Shown here one piece after another: positions 1-9,145 of a stretch of DNA of 32,455 nt. The notes below the pieces were generated by a model. It did not search any database. It saw only the letters and a program-made list of their open reading frames with translations, and was not told where the DNA came from. Numbering within the stretch: position 1 is the stretch's first letter; every line of letters starts with the position of its first letter. Source of the stretch: an uncultured Prevotella sp. (GTDB taxonomy: Bacteria > Bacteroidota > Bacteroidia > Bacteroidales > Bacteroidaceae); assembly GCA_934183355.1 (NCBI GenBank), contig CAKPST010000022.1, positions 1 to 32,455 of the forward strand. Direction: 5' to 3'. A program made the position numbers and the translations under genes.

Positions 1-83
1 TCCAGATTATCTCCTGGTATGATGCCAATGTGCAGATAGGTGATGAAGGAGGAAGAATCAGTTATTACTTAGACGAAATCTGA
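1..83 (+). CDS. 3' end of an unidentified gene
   Basis: An open frame runs in from the window edge (codons begin at base 3) and stops at TGA 81-83. It encodes 26 residues ending in GGRISYYLDEI. I do not recognise the family. The fragment is too short to exclude a chance open frame, but the hairpin just after it and the eno promoter beyond fit a gene ending here. Confidence 0.4.
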   Translation, partial: QIISWYDANVQIGDEGGRISYYLDEI

Positions 84-96
84 TACCCACTATTAA

Positions 97-122
97 GTAT
101 TTTCTGCCCAATACCTATTTTT
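97..122 (+). terminator. weak putative terminator
   Basis: GTATT (97-101) can pair with AATAC (110-114) around an 8-base loop, followed by CTATTTTT. The stem is only 5 bp, so this is a weak candidate for ending the gene that enters from the left edge. The remaining bases up to eno hold only the eno promoter and leader. Confidence 0.3.
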
Positions 123-136
123 GGTGATGCCCTAAA

Positions 137-168
137 TTTGGCGGTTTGTGGGATGATTTCTATATTTG
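137..168 (+). promoter_or_regulatory. eno promoter, Bacteroidota type
   Basis: TTTG at 137-140, a 20-base spacer, then TATATTTG at 161-168 match the Bacteroidota primary sigma consensus TTTG-N19-21-TAnnTTTG. Transcription should start near 173-176, giving a leader of about 35 bases before the enolase ATG. Confidence 0.8.
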
Positions 169-191
169 CACTCAGAAAACAATTTATGTAA

Positions 192-1517
<1,326 letters not shown>

Positions 1518-1604
1518 GGGAGCGCATCTTCCCAACCGAAACTAATTGTCTTCTACCATGACAACGCACATCTATTTTTTTGAATAAATCTTATCGAATA
1601 TAAG

Positions 1605-1642
1605 GGCATGCACAGCCGTGAGGTTGTGCATGCCTGTTTTTA
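1605..1642 (+). terminator. eno rho-independent terminator
   Basis: GGCATGCACA (1605-1614) pairs perfectly with TGTGCATGCC (1625-1634) around a 10-base loop, followed by TGTTTTTA. The T-run lies on the plus side, so it mainly serves eno. It sits in the gap between eno and the convergent helicase gene and could also hinder read-through from the minus strand. Confidence 0.85.
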
Positions 1643-1696
1643 TTATGATCAAATGACAATGATATTTTGACAATAATATCGAAATTTTTCTCCTTT

Positions 1697-4600
1697 CTAT
1701 TCTTCCCTCTTCAACTTCTCAAATGCTCTATACGATTGCAGCCTGTCGTCTTCCTTCTCCTGCATCACTATTGTCAGATACTCATTCTTGGCATTCTCCC
1801 TCATTATTTTCTTGGTCCTGTTGGCCAATGCTTCCGCTTCCTCTCCGTCGATACAGACAAAGAAGTGGGCGAAGTTCAGTATAGTAAGCGAGGAGCTTCC
1901 TGTAGTGTCGCTGCCGATTTCCTCGTCCGAAGCCACAATGCGCCAACTCATATAGTTGGCATTTTCCAATTGCCTCATTTCCTCCTCGGCTCTGTCTCTC
2001 ATCGCCTCCGACACGTCTATGCCTACGTACTCAACAGTCAGCTTTGCGCCGTGCGCCTGCTTCGTCTCCTTTATGGCTTGTGCCAACGCCACGCCACAGG
2101 TAGCCGGACCGCATCCGAAGTCAATCATCCTCACCCGTCCTTCGTGTCTTGCTGCAATGCCAACGATTTCAGCCATTCGCGAGTGGTAAGTATCCCTTGC
2201 CCATTCCACGCGCTTGGGCATGAGGTAATGGCAATAAATCTCTACCTGTTGGGTGGCGGTCAGAGCTACAGGTTGCCGCTGAAGCTTGCTGTACACCATC
2301 ATTCCATGCGAGAAGTTGGAGCGTCCGTAGTTGATGAACACAAGGTTGGCGTCGCGGTTGTTGCCAAATAGAATGTCGTCCTCGCTCAATGGACTGCTAT
2401 CCTCGCCGCTGTTGGCAGAGGCTTTTGCAAGGCTGAATTTGCCCTCGCAATATTGCTCCATCGGCACGTTGATGTAGGCCGACTTGCTTTTGGCATACTC
2501 CAATAGTTTGTAGAAGGTGAGGTTCTCGCGCAGAATGTCGGGGTTTCCCACAAGAATCAGGTGCAGCCGTGCTCTAGTCATAGCCACGTTCAGCTTGCGG
2601 TCGATAGCTATTCCGTCCTCCTCAAACACGTTGTTGGTGAGGAAATTCAGCTGGTAAGGCTGTTGTACCGTAAATCCATAGATTATATAGTCGCGCTGGC
2701 TGCCCTGGTATCGCTCCACAGTGTCGATGGTGATGTTGTGCAACGTGGCAATGCCGTAGCGGTCGATAGCGTTGCGAATGGTGGCTATCTGGTTGCGGTA
2801 GGGCACAATGACGCCTATGGTTTGGCTCTCGTCAAAATCTTCCTTGTTTATATTGTAAATCTCCACCACCGTGGCTGCAATAATCTCAGCCTCCACCTGG
2901 TTGGTCTTGGCAGACACTGATGTTCCAGGCTTCTGTGCAGCCACAAACGAGAGTCGTTGTGAGCGCAGCATCTGCTCTATTCCGTTGCCGGAAAGGCAGG
3001 TCTCCACGGGCAGAGTCTGATGCTGTAGCGGCACCACTTCAAGTCGGTTGCCGTAGAATGCGAAGTTAGGAAATTCAGCAATGTCGCGGTGCATGCGTCC
3101 TTGGTGAGTGAGCATATACACGTAGCGAGGGTCGTAGCCGTTGTCGGTTTTGAAGCCAGCAAGCAGACGCTCGAATAGCGACAGTCGGCAGTCGGTCAAC
3201 CCAATCTCGCGCAACAGTGGTTCGTCGACATGCGACTCCTCTGGTGTCTGTTGCACCACGGCAGGCAGCTGTTTGTGGTCGCCAATGAGCACAAAGCGGT
3301 CGATGGCATCCCTTCCGCCCGACTTGGCACTGAGCAAACCTATGAGATGAGGCTCCAAAATCTGTGACGACTCGTCGATGATAGCCAAGTCGAAGTGCTT
3401 AATCTTGAAGAGATGGATATTGGCATTGAGTGCAGCCGTCGTAGCGCAGAATACACGCATGTTGCTAATCACCTCCTTCACCTCGCGTCCTGTGGCGCAT
3501 TGCTGCACACGATTGGTGAGCAGATGGTCGTGATACGACTCGTCGCAGTTGAGTTCAGAGCCAATGCGCAGGAAGTCGATGTCACTCTCAAGGAGTTTTG
3601 AGCAAATCTCGTCGACGGCACGATTGGTGTACGATAGTAGTACGACGTTTGAGTGTGGGTCGGTCAGCTCCTCCTTCAGAATGTTGAGCAATCCGAACGA
3701 TGTCTTGCCAGTGCCTGGAGGTCCGATGACCAGAAACATGTCGCGTGACTGTTTGGCACGCTCCACGAGAGTGTTGAACCGCCCATATTCGCCGTGAGCG
3801 TGTATGTGTTCGTCTACAGTAGGGCAGCGTTGACTCAATATAAGGTCGCGACGCTCCTTTGAAGCCGACAGGAAGCTATGCAGTCCGCTGTATAGCACAC
3901 GAGCCGACGACTCAAACATGTCATGCTCAATAGCCCAACGTGTGCCCTCCGGCGAGTCGAAAATTTGCTTGTCGGTCTGCGAGTTGCGCAGCACCACCTC
4001 CACACCCTCCGTTGTAATCTCCTTAATAGAAGCGCGGTTGACCATTTGTGCACATGCGTTGGGCGCAGAGTCCTCGTGGTAGGGATAGACAATGACGATG
4101 TCGCCCTTGCGGAAGTTGGACGTGTCAGCCGATTGAGCGAAGGCAAACTTCAGTTGCAAACTCTCCACCATCCCCTCTGCATTGAGTCCAAACTCACTGA
4201 TGCTGAGATTCTCGTAGATGTTGCCCGCCGCCCGCTTGTCCTCAATAGTGTCGAGCCATATAGCAGCAAAACCGCTGTTGTCCTTAGTCTTGTTGCCCAC
4301 CTTAGACAGTAAGTGTTCACGCTCTATAAACTTGAGGAAGCGGAAGTAGTAGGCACGCTCCAGGGCAGATGCCTCGTGTATGGGCGAGAGAATGCTGTCG
4401 AGTTCGGGTCGAGTGTAGCATTCCCACAGCTTGCCTACAGCCCCCTTGCGATTGAGCATCTCGGGAGTGAGGCTTTCGAGCACCTTCAGTCCCATGTTGC
4501 CCGGTGTAAGGTCGGTCCATGTCAGCAAGTTGCGCATACGTATGGCACGCAGCGTCAGTTCGGGCAGATTGGCTATAGACACAAGTCCGTTGGGATATTT

Positions 4601-5896
4601 GGAATACAGCAGCATGAAGTGGCGCATCTGCTCCGAGCGTTTGCGAAACTCATAGTTGAACAAAGCGCGGTAGAGCGACAACTGCACAAGATGTTTCTCT
4701 TGTGGCACAGGTCGTGTCGGATTGTATTCGGGCGACGAGAACGGCACAAACTCGCCCTTGCCCGACTTCTGCTCGATGATGATAGTGCCGTCGGGCGTGT
4801 CTTGTAGAAAGTCGAGACGCCCTTGTATGCCAAGCACCTCGCTGAAGAAAGTAGGCTCAAGCACCACCGCCTTAGGATTGTATTCGTCTATAGCTTCGGG
4901 CAAGTCTTTGCCAATGAGTTTGGCGATGTTGTTCTTCTGTGAGCGAGCGTCCATGTAGAACTTCTGCACCGTAGCCTGGTCGTTCATGTCGTCGCACGAT
5001 GTGAGGCTTATGGTGTTGGTCTTGAAGAACTCCATCACCCCCTCGCCAAAGGATACGTTGCGGTGGTGTACGGTGTCGTCGAGAAAGCGTCCGGCAAGAT
5101 TACCGAGATGAATGTGTACTGTGTTAGCCTGCGGTTTAAGTCGGTTCACCATATTTACGTATGGCGACTCAGCATATGTCTCAAAGCACGAGGCGATGGT
5201 GGTGATGTCGATGAGATAGTCGGGTTCAAAGATTATAAGCTCTGGCATGCACACATCCTCTTCCATACGTATGCGCACAAGGTTGAGCTGTGCGTCCTTC
5301 CACAGTATTTGGCGCAGATACGACCAGTCGCCCTTGCCGTTGAGCGTCAAATAGCGGTTTTGCGAACCATAACAAATTTTTATTTCCGACGCGTTCAGTT
5401 GTTCGGTGGCATATATATAGTCGTCGTCCCACGACCTCACCATGCAGCGTATCAGGTTTATATCAAACTTGCTCCAGCGGCTTTTCCTATCATTCTTAGG
5501 CAAGTGGCGTGAGAGCGATTGTGGAATGCTGATGCCCCCATATACATGACTTACGAGCAAGGCTGTGGATTTGATATCATAAAAGAGCGACTTTTCCAGT
5601 TCCTCGCTTGCCGTGGCATGTATCTCGTTGAGCGCTTTTCGCGTGTCGTGTATAAGCATAGCCACCTCAGTCGGTATGTTATGTTCCTTGACCAGATAGT
5701 CGAGTTTGGCAAACATGCCGATGAAGTTGATAGAGTTGTGTGCTATGCCTTGATTGATGACGCGTTTGAATATGTCGCGCAGAATGGAGTATTTCTCACG
5801 TATGGTGAAGTCGGCTGTGCACACATCCTCCAGTTGGTCGTAGAACGACATGGCGCAGTCGGCAGTATATGCGATGTTTTCTTTCGTATAGTCCAT
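1697..5896 (-). CDS. nuclease-helicase-methyltransferase fusion protein (Dna2-like)
   Basis: A single 1399-residue polypeptide. Residues 1-340 are not assignable. A RecB/Cas4-type PD-(D/E)XK nuclease core follows: GIQGRLDF at 356-363 (D361), E375-x-K377, and a Q-x3-Y motif at 405-409. An SF1B helicase of Dna2/UPF1 type spans about 720-1120: Walker A IGPPGTGKT (724-732), SYTNRAVDE (755-763), DESSQ (841-845), GDHKQLPA (872-879), QGRMHRD (932-938), ERYQGSQRD (1061-1069) and NVAMTRAR (1103-1110). The end (about 1220-1399) reads as a class I methyltransferase: motif I IDFGCGPATCG (1258-1268) and acidic D1294 in YVGIDVSEAM. It lacks a D/N-PP-Y/F or PCQ catalytic motif, so the target is unknown. No Cys triplet follows the nuclease Q motif, so a Dna2/AddB-type iron-sulfur cluster is unlikely. 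It has its own promoter and no co-transcribed partner. DNA repair or phage defence are both possible; that is inference. Codon use resembles its neighbours. Confidence 0.85.
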   Translation of the reverse strand: MDYTKENIAYTADCAMSFYDQLEDVCTADFTIREKYSILRDIFKRVINQGIAHNSINFIGMFAKLDYLVKEHNIPTEVAMLIHDTRKALNEIHATASEELEKSLFYDIKSTALLVSHVYGGISIPQSLSRHLPKNDRKSRWSKFDINLIRCMVRSWDDDYIYATEQLNASEIKICYGSQNRYLTLNGKGDWSYLRQILWKDAQLNLVRIRMEEDVCMPELIIFEPDYLIDITTIASCFETYAESPYVNMVNRLKPQANTVHIHLGNLAGRFLDDTVHHRNVSFGEGVMEFFKTNTISLTSCDDMNDQATVQKFYMDARSQKNNIAKLIGKDLPEAIDEYNPKAVVLEPTFFSEVLGIQGRLDFLQDTPDGTIIIEQKSGKGEFVPFSSPEYNPTRPVPQEKHLVQLSLYRALFNYEFRKRSEQMRHFMLLYSKYPNGLVSIANLPELTLRAIRMRNLLTWTDLTPGNMGLKVLESLTPEMLNRKGAVGKLWECYTRPELDSILSPIHEASALERAYYFRFLKFIEREHLLSKVGNKTKDNSGFAAIWLDTIEDKRAAGNIYENLSISEFGLNAEGMVESLQLKFAFAQSADTSNFRKGDIVIVYPYHEDSAPNACAQMVNRASIKEITTEGVEVVLRNSQTDKQIFDSPEGTRWAIEHDMFESSARVLYSGLHSFLSASKERRDLILSQRCPTVDEHIHAHGEYGRFNTLVERAKQSRDMFLVIGPPGTGKTSFGLLNILKEELTDPHSNVVLLSYTNRAVDEICSKLLESDIDFLRIGSELNCDESYHDHLLTNRVQQCATGREVKEVISNMRVFCATTAALNANIHLFKIKHFDLAIIDESSQILEPHLIGLLSAKSGGRDAIDRFVLIGDHKQLPAVVQQTPEESHVDEPLLREIGLTDCRLSLFERLLAGFKTDNGYDPRYVYMLTHQGRMHRDIAEFPNFAFYGNRLEVVPLQHQTLPVETCLSGNGIEQMLRSQRLSFVAAQKPGTSVSAKTNQVEAEIIAATVVEIYNINKEDFDESQTIGVIVPYRNQIATIRNAIDRYGIATLHNITIDTVERYQGSQRDYIIYGFTVQQPYQLNFLTNNVFEEDGIAIDRKLNVAMTRARLHLILVGNPDILRENLTFYKLLEYAKSKSAYINVPMEQYCEGKFSLAKASANSGEDSSPLSEDDILFGNNRDANLVFINYGRSNFSHGMMVYSKLQRQPVALTATQQVEIYCHYLMPKRVEWARDTYHSRMAEIVGIAARHEGRVRMIDFGCGPATCGVALAQAIKETKQAHGAKLTVEYVGIDVSEAMRDRAEEEMRQLENANYMSWRIVASDEEIGSDTTGSSSLTILNFAHFFVCIDGEEAEALANRTKKIMRENAKNEYLTIVMQEKEDDRLQSYRAFEKLKREE

Positions 5897-5918
5897 AATT
5901 ATTCGATATGAATGGATG

Positions 5919-5950
5919 CAAAATTAGGCAAGTTTATCATATTAGTCAAA
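5919..5950 (-). promoter_or_regulatory. promoter of the nuclease-helicase gene
   Basis: Read on the minus strand, TTTG (5950-5947), a 20-base spacer and TAATTTTG (5926-5919) match the Bacteroidota consensus exactly. The predicted start near 5912 leaves about 16 bases before the ATG at 5896, which supports that start codon. Confidence 0.8.
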
Positions 5951-5953
5951 TGT

Positions 5954-5988
5954 TTTGTGGTGTTTTTGCGAATAAACAATTACTTTTG
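5954..5988 (+). promoter_or_regulatory. promoter of the DUF2520-kdsC-maf unit
   Basis: TACTTTTG at 5981-5988 matches TAnnTTTG. The best upstream TTTG is at 5954-5957, a spacing of 23 that is slightly long. It stands back to back with the helicase promoter, with only 3 bases between the two upstream elements. Confidence 0.55.
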
Positions 5989-6027
5989 CATAGATAATAG
6001 GATTTTAATAACCTCACACAACAAAAG

Positions 6028-6801
6028 ATGAAGATAGTATTGATAGGTGCAGGCAATGTCGCTACACACATAGCTACAGCCCTGGCAAAAAGAGATATGG
6101 CGCCAGTGCAAGTGTGGAGCCGCACCGAGGAGTCAGCCAATACGCTTGCCGCAAAGATTGGCAGTCAGCCAGTAATAGATATTGTGAATATAGTTGACGA
6201 TGCCGATATATACATATTCTCGGTTGTCGACAAGGCGCTTGACGCTGTGGTGGCAGAAGTGTGTAGACACATCAAACGAGGTATCTGTGTGCATACGGCA
6301 GGCACAATGTCTATGGATGTGTTTGCAGGACGTTGTACCAACTATGGCGTGCTTTATCCCATGCAGACCTTCTCACGCCAGAAGGAAGTTGACTTCAGTG
6401 TCATACCATGTTTTGTCGAAGCCTCCGACCGCGAGACACTTGACCAAATATCCTGTCTGGCACATCTGCTCAGTGAGCGTGTCTACGAGTTGTCGGGCGA
6501 CGACCGCCGCTGGTTACATGTGGCAGCGGTGTTTGCATGCAATTTCTCCAACGCTTGTTATGCCATGGCAGACCATATTTTGAAGAAGCACGGACTCGAC
6601 TTCAGCGTAATGCTGCCACTTGTGGACGAAACGACAGGTAAACTTCATCGACTCGAACCTGTGGAGGCTCAGACTGGACCGGCAGCACGCAAGGACTATA
6701 ATGTCATGGACAAGCATGTGGCAATGCTCGACAACGAGCCACGACTGAAGGAAGTGTACAGGCTGATGTCGGATATGATAATCGAGCAACAGAACAAGTA
6801 G
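6028..6801 (+). CDS. DUF2520 Rossmann-fold protein (ProC-like NADP oxidoreductase family)
   Basis: A 257-residue protein opening with a dinucleotide-binding fold: MKIVLIGAGNVATHIA carries the GxGxxA fingerprint at residues 7-12. The N-terminal half resembles the F420-oxidoreductase/pyrroline-5-carboxylate reductase fold. The C-terminal half (about 125-255, with the DDRRWLHVAAVFACNF region) is the helical DUF2520 domain. Family members are annotated as oxidoreductases, but I know of no established substrate, so the reaction is left open. It is the first gene of a tight unit with a KdsC-type phosphatase (25-base gap) and maf (37-base gap). A role in envelope precursor or nucleotide metabolism would fit, but this is only context. 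Confidence 0.85.
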   Translation: MKIVLIGAGNVATHIATALAKRDMAPVQVWSRTEESANTLAAKIGSQPVIDIVNIVDDADIYIFSVVDKALDAVVAEVCRHIKRGICVHTAGTMSMDVFAGRCTNYGVLYPMQTFSRQKEVDFSVIPCFVEASDRETLDQISCLAHLLSERVYELSGDDRRWLHVAAVFACNFSNACYAMADHILKKHGLDFSVMLPLVDETTGKLHRLEPVEAQTGPAARKDYNVMDKHVAMLDNEPRLKEVYRLMSDMIIEQQNK

Positions 6802-6826
6802 AACAACATAACAAAGAGAGTAAACA

Positions 6827-7345
6827 ATGATAGACTACGATTTGAAGAAGATAAGAGCCATAGTGTTTGATGTGGATGGAGTGTTGTCGGCAGAAACAAT
6901 AACGCTGTCGGCAGAGGGCGAACCACTTCGCACTGTCAATATCAAGGACGGCTATGCCATACAACTTGCATGCAAGCGTGGACTGCATGTAGCGATAATA
7001 ACAGGAGGCAACACCGAGGCTGTGCGCAAACGATATGACGGACTTGGTGTCAAGGATATATATATGGGTGCCAAGGTGAAGATGCTTGCCTATGAAGACC
7101 TGCTCACCGAATACGACCTGAAGGACGAGGAAGTGATGTATGTGGGCGACGACATACCCGACTATGAGGTGATGAGTCGTGCCGGATGTGCATGTTGTCC
7201 TAAGGACGCATGCGTGGAGGTGAAGTCGGTGAGCCGTTATGTCAGCGACCGACCAGGCGGTCATGGCGTAGGGCGCGATGTTATCGAACAGGTACTAAAG
7301 GCTCAGGGTAAATGGATGGGCGACAAGACAGCTTTCGGATGGTAG
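6827..7345 (+). CDS. kdsC: KdsC-type HAD phosphatase (3-deoxy-D-manno-octulosonate 8-phosphate phosphatase)
   Basis: Removes phosphate from KDO 8-phosphate to give KDO for lipopolysaccharide inner core; cytosolic and acting as a tetramer in the family. The 172-residue length is typical of the cap-less C0 HAD group. Motif I is FDVDGV with nucleophile D15 and acid/base D17, motif II lies in AIITGG, and motif IV is [11 protein letters not shown]. The C-terminal [11 protein letters not shown] loop matches the KdsC tail that reaches into the neighbouring subunit's active site. Close relatives such as the phosphatase part of CMP-N-acylneuraminate/KDN enzymes share these motifs, so the exact sugar-acid substrate is inferred. 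Second gene of the DUF2520-kdsC-maf unit. Confidence 0.88.
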   Translation: MIDYDLKKIRAIVFDVDGVLSAETITLSAEGEPLRTVNIKDGYAIQLACKRGLHVAIITGGNTEAVRKRYDGLGVKDIYMGAKVKMLAYEDLLTEYDLKDEEVMYVGDDIPDYEVMSRAGCACCPKDACVEVKSVSRYVSDRPGGHGVGRDVIEQVLKAQGKWMGDKTAFGW

Positions 7346-7382
7346 TGAAGTAGAAAACAAATAGACGTAAACAATTAGAGTA

Positions 7383-7958
7383 ATGAAGATAATACTGGCA
7401 AGCAATTCCCCACGCCGCCGCGAGCTGCTCGGCGGATTGGGTATCAACTTTGAGGTGAAGGTAGTGGATGGAGTAGACGAGTCTTATCCCGACACACTGC
7501 CAGCCAAGGACGTGGCAGAATATATAGCACGCGAGAAGGCGAGCGTGTATGACGTAGCAGCCGACGAACTTGTGATAACTGCCGACACCGTAGTGATAGT
7601 GGGCGTCGACATCCTGGGTAAGCCAAAGGATGCAGATGATGCTCACCGCATGCTGCGCGAGATAAGCGGACGCACCCACCAAGTGGTTACAGGTGTGTGT
7701 CTGACCACAGCCAACGAGCAGCGCCACTTCTCGGTTTCGACCGACGTGACATTCAAGCAGCTGACCGACGACGAGATAGACTTCTATATACGCCATCATC
7801 GTCCATACGACAAGGCAGGAGCCTATGGTATACAGGAATGGATAGGATACATCGGAGTGACAGCTCTGAGTGGTAGTTATTACAACGTCATGGGATTCCC
7901 TATACAGCGTGTGTACGATGAGTTGACAACACATTTTGGGCTTAAAATAGCTGAATGA
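7383..7958 (+). CDS. maf: Maf-family nucleoside triphosphate pyrophosphatase (dTTP/UTP type)
   Basis: Hydrolyses non-canonical or excess nucleoside triphosphates to monophosphates plus pyrophosphate; cytosolic. The 191-residue protein has the family signature ASNSPRRRELL near its start (residues 6-16), ITADTVV in the middle, and DKAGAYGIQEW followed by YYNVMGFPI in the C-terminal half. The DKAGAYGIQ version fits the YhdE-like subgroup acting on dTTP and UTP, which is an assignment by motif. It is the last gene of the three-gene unit. The 175 bases that follow hold the promoter and leader of the Bat operon, and I see no clear terminator there. Confidence 0.92.
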   Translation: MKIILASNSPRRRELLGGLGINFEVKVVDGVDESYPDTLPAKDVAEYIAREKASVYDVAADELVITADTVVIVGVDILGKPKDADDAHRMLREISGRTHQVVTGVCLTTANEQRHFSVSTDVTFKQLTDDEIDFYIRHHRPYDKAGAYGIQEWIGYIGVTALSGSYYNVMGFPIQRVYDELTTHFGLKIAE

Positions 7959-8010
7959 TAAGTGTTAGAAGTAAAAAAATGTGACATTTTAATATATTTT
8001 AGACAGCATA

Positions 8011-8043
8011 TTTCGCCTCTAAAGCAATTATTCAGTAATTTTG
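8011..8043 (+). promoter_or_regulatory. Bat operon promoter
   Basis: TAATTTTG at 8036-8043 matches TAnnTTTG, with TTTC (three of four consensus bases) at 8011-8014 and a 21-base spacer. The predicted transcript starts near 8050, giving an unusually long leader of about 85 bases that contains the hairpin at 8057-8096. Confidence 0.6.
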
Positions 8044-8056
8044 CGCATCAGATAAA

Positions 8057-8096
8057 GTCCGGCAATGTGAATCAAGCATTGTTGATAAGCCCGGAC
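8057..8096 (+). promoter_or_regulatory. structured 5' leader of the Bat operon
   Basis: GTCCGG (8057-8062) pairs with CCGGAC (8091-8096), and inside it CAATG (8063-8067) pairs with CATTG (8077-8081) around a 9-base loop. This leaves a one-sided 9-base bulge (8082-8090). There is no T-run after it, so it is not a simple terminator. It lies just after the predicted transcription start and could affect RNA stability or translation of the first gene. No known riboswitch consensus is recognised. Confidence 0.5.
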
Positions 8097-8133
8097 ATAC
8101 GAACTTTAAAACAATAAAGACTTTATAAATAAC

Positions 8134-9129
8134 ATGTCAGAATCGATTGATATCCGAGAGCTTAATGCTCGGATTGAACAGCAAAGCAGCTTTGTCACTA
8201 ATCTTGTGACAGGCATGAATCAGGTAATTGTAGGACAGAAGCATCTTGTTGAGTCGTTGCTCATTTCGCTTCTCAGTGATGGACACATCCTCCTTGAGGG
8301 TGTACCAGGACTTGCAAAGACTCTTGCCATCAAGACACTGTCGCAGCTAATTGATGCAGATTACAGCCGTATACAGTTCACCCCCGACCTTCTGCCAGCC
8401 GACGTTGTGGGTACACTTGTCTATTCGCAGAAGGACGAGAGCTTCCATGTGAAGAAAGGACCAGTGTTTGCCAACTTTGTTCTTGCCGATGAGATCAACC
8501 GTGCACCGGCAAAAGTGCAGAGTGCATTGCTCGAAGCCATGCAGGAGCATCAGGTGACCATCGGTGAGCAGACATTTGCACTGCCCAATCCGTTCCTCGT
8601 AATGGCAACACAGAACCCGATCGAGCAGGAAGGTACATATCAGTTGCCTGAGGCACAGGTGGATCGTTTTATGTTGAAGGTGGTGATAGGCTATCCTACA
8701 CTGGAGGAAGAGAAACTAATCATACGTCAGAACATCCGTGGCGAGTATAAGAAGGTACTGCCTGTGACTACAGCAGAGGAGATACTCAAGGCTCGTTCGG
8801 TTGTGGAGGAAGTGTATATCGACGAGAAGATAGAGCAGTATATAGCCGACATCGTGTTTGCATCGCGCTATCCTGAGAAGTACGGACTCGCCGAGTTGAA
8901 GGACATGATAACCTTCGGCGGTTCGCCACGTGCTAGTATATCACTCGCCAAGGCAGCCCGTGCCTATGCGTTCATCAAGCGTCGCGGATATGTAGTGCCA
9001 GAGGATGTGCGTGCCGTAGTTCATGACGTGATGCGCCACCGCATCGGTCTGTCGTACGAGGCAGAAGCAAGCAACGTGACAAGCGAGGAGATTATCTCAA
9101 AGATAGTCAATAAGGTTGAAGTACCTTAA
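8134..9129 (+). CDS. moxR: MoxR-family AAA+ ATPase
   Basis: A cytosolic AAA+ ATPase thought to act as a chaperone with the von Willebrand factor A (VWA) proteins encoded downstream, by analogy with RavA-ViaA and other MoxR-VWA pairs. The 331-residue protein has Walker A GVPGLAKT at 56-63, Walker B FVLADE at 115-120 followed by INRAPAKVQSALLEAM, and the sensor region NPIEQEGTYQLPEAQVDRF, all diagnostic of the MoxR proper subgroup. It is the first gene of the Bat operon, 16 bases before the DUF58 gene. Its substrate is not known from sequence. Confidence 0.93.
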   Translation: MSESIDIRELNARIEQQSSFVTNLVTGMNQVIVGQKHLVESLLISLLSDGHILLEGVPGLAKTLAIKTLSQLIDADYSRIQFTPDLLPADVVGTLVYSQKDESFHVKKGPVFANFVLADEINRAPAKVQSALLEAMQEHQVTIGEQTFALPNPFLVMATQNPIEQEGTYQLPEAQVDRFMLKVVIGYPTLEEEKLIIRQNIRGEYKKVLPVTTAEEILKARSVVEEVYIDEKIEQYIADIVFASRYPEKYGLAELKDMITFGGSPRASISLAKAARAYAFIKRRGYVVPEDVRAVVHDVMRHRIGLSYEAEASNVTSEEIISKIVNKVEVP

Positions 9130-9145
9130 TTCATAGAAGTAAGTA

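Noticed and set aside
1667..2371. 234-residue plus-strand open frame opposite the methyltransferase part of the fusion protein
   Set aside because: No motif, no promoter, and it is the complement of a protein with clear conserved motifs.
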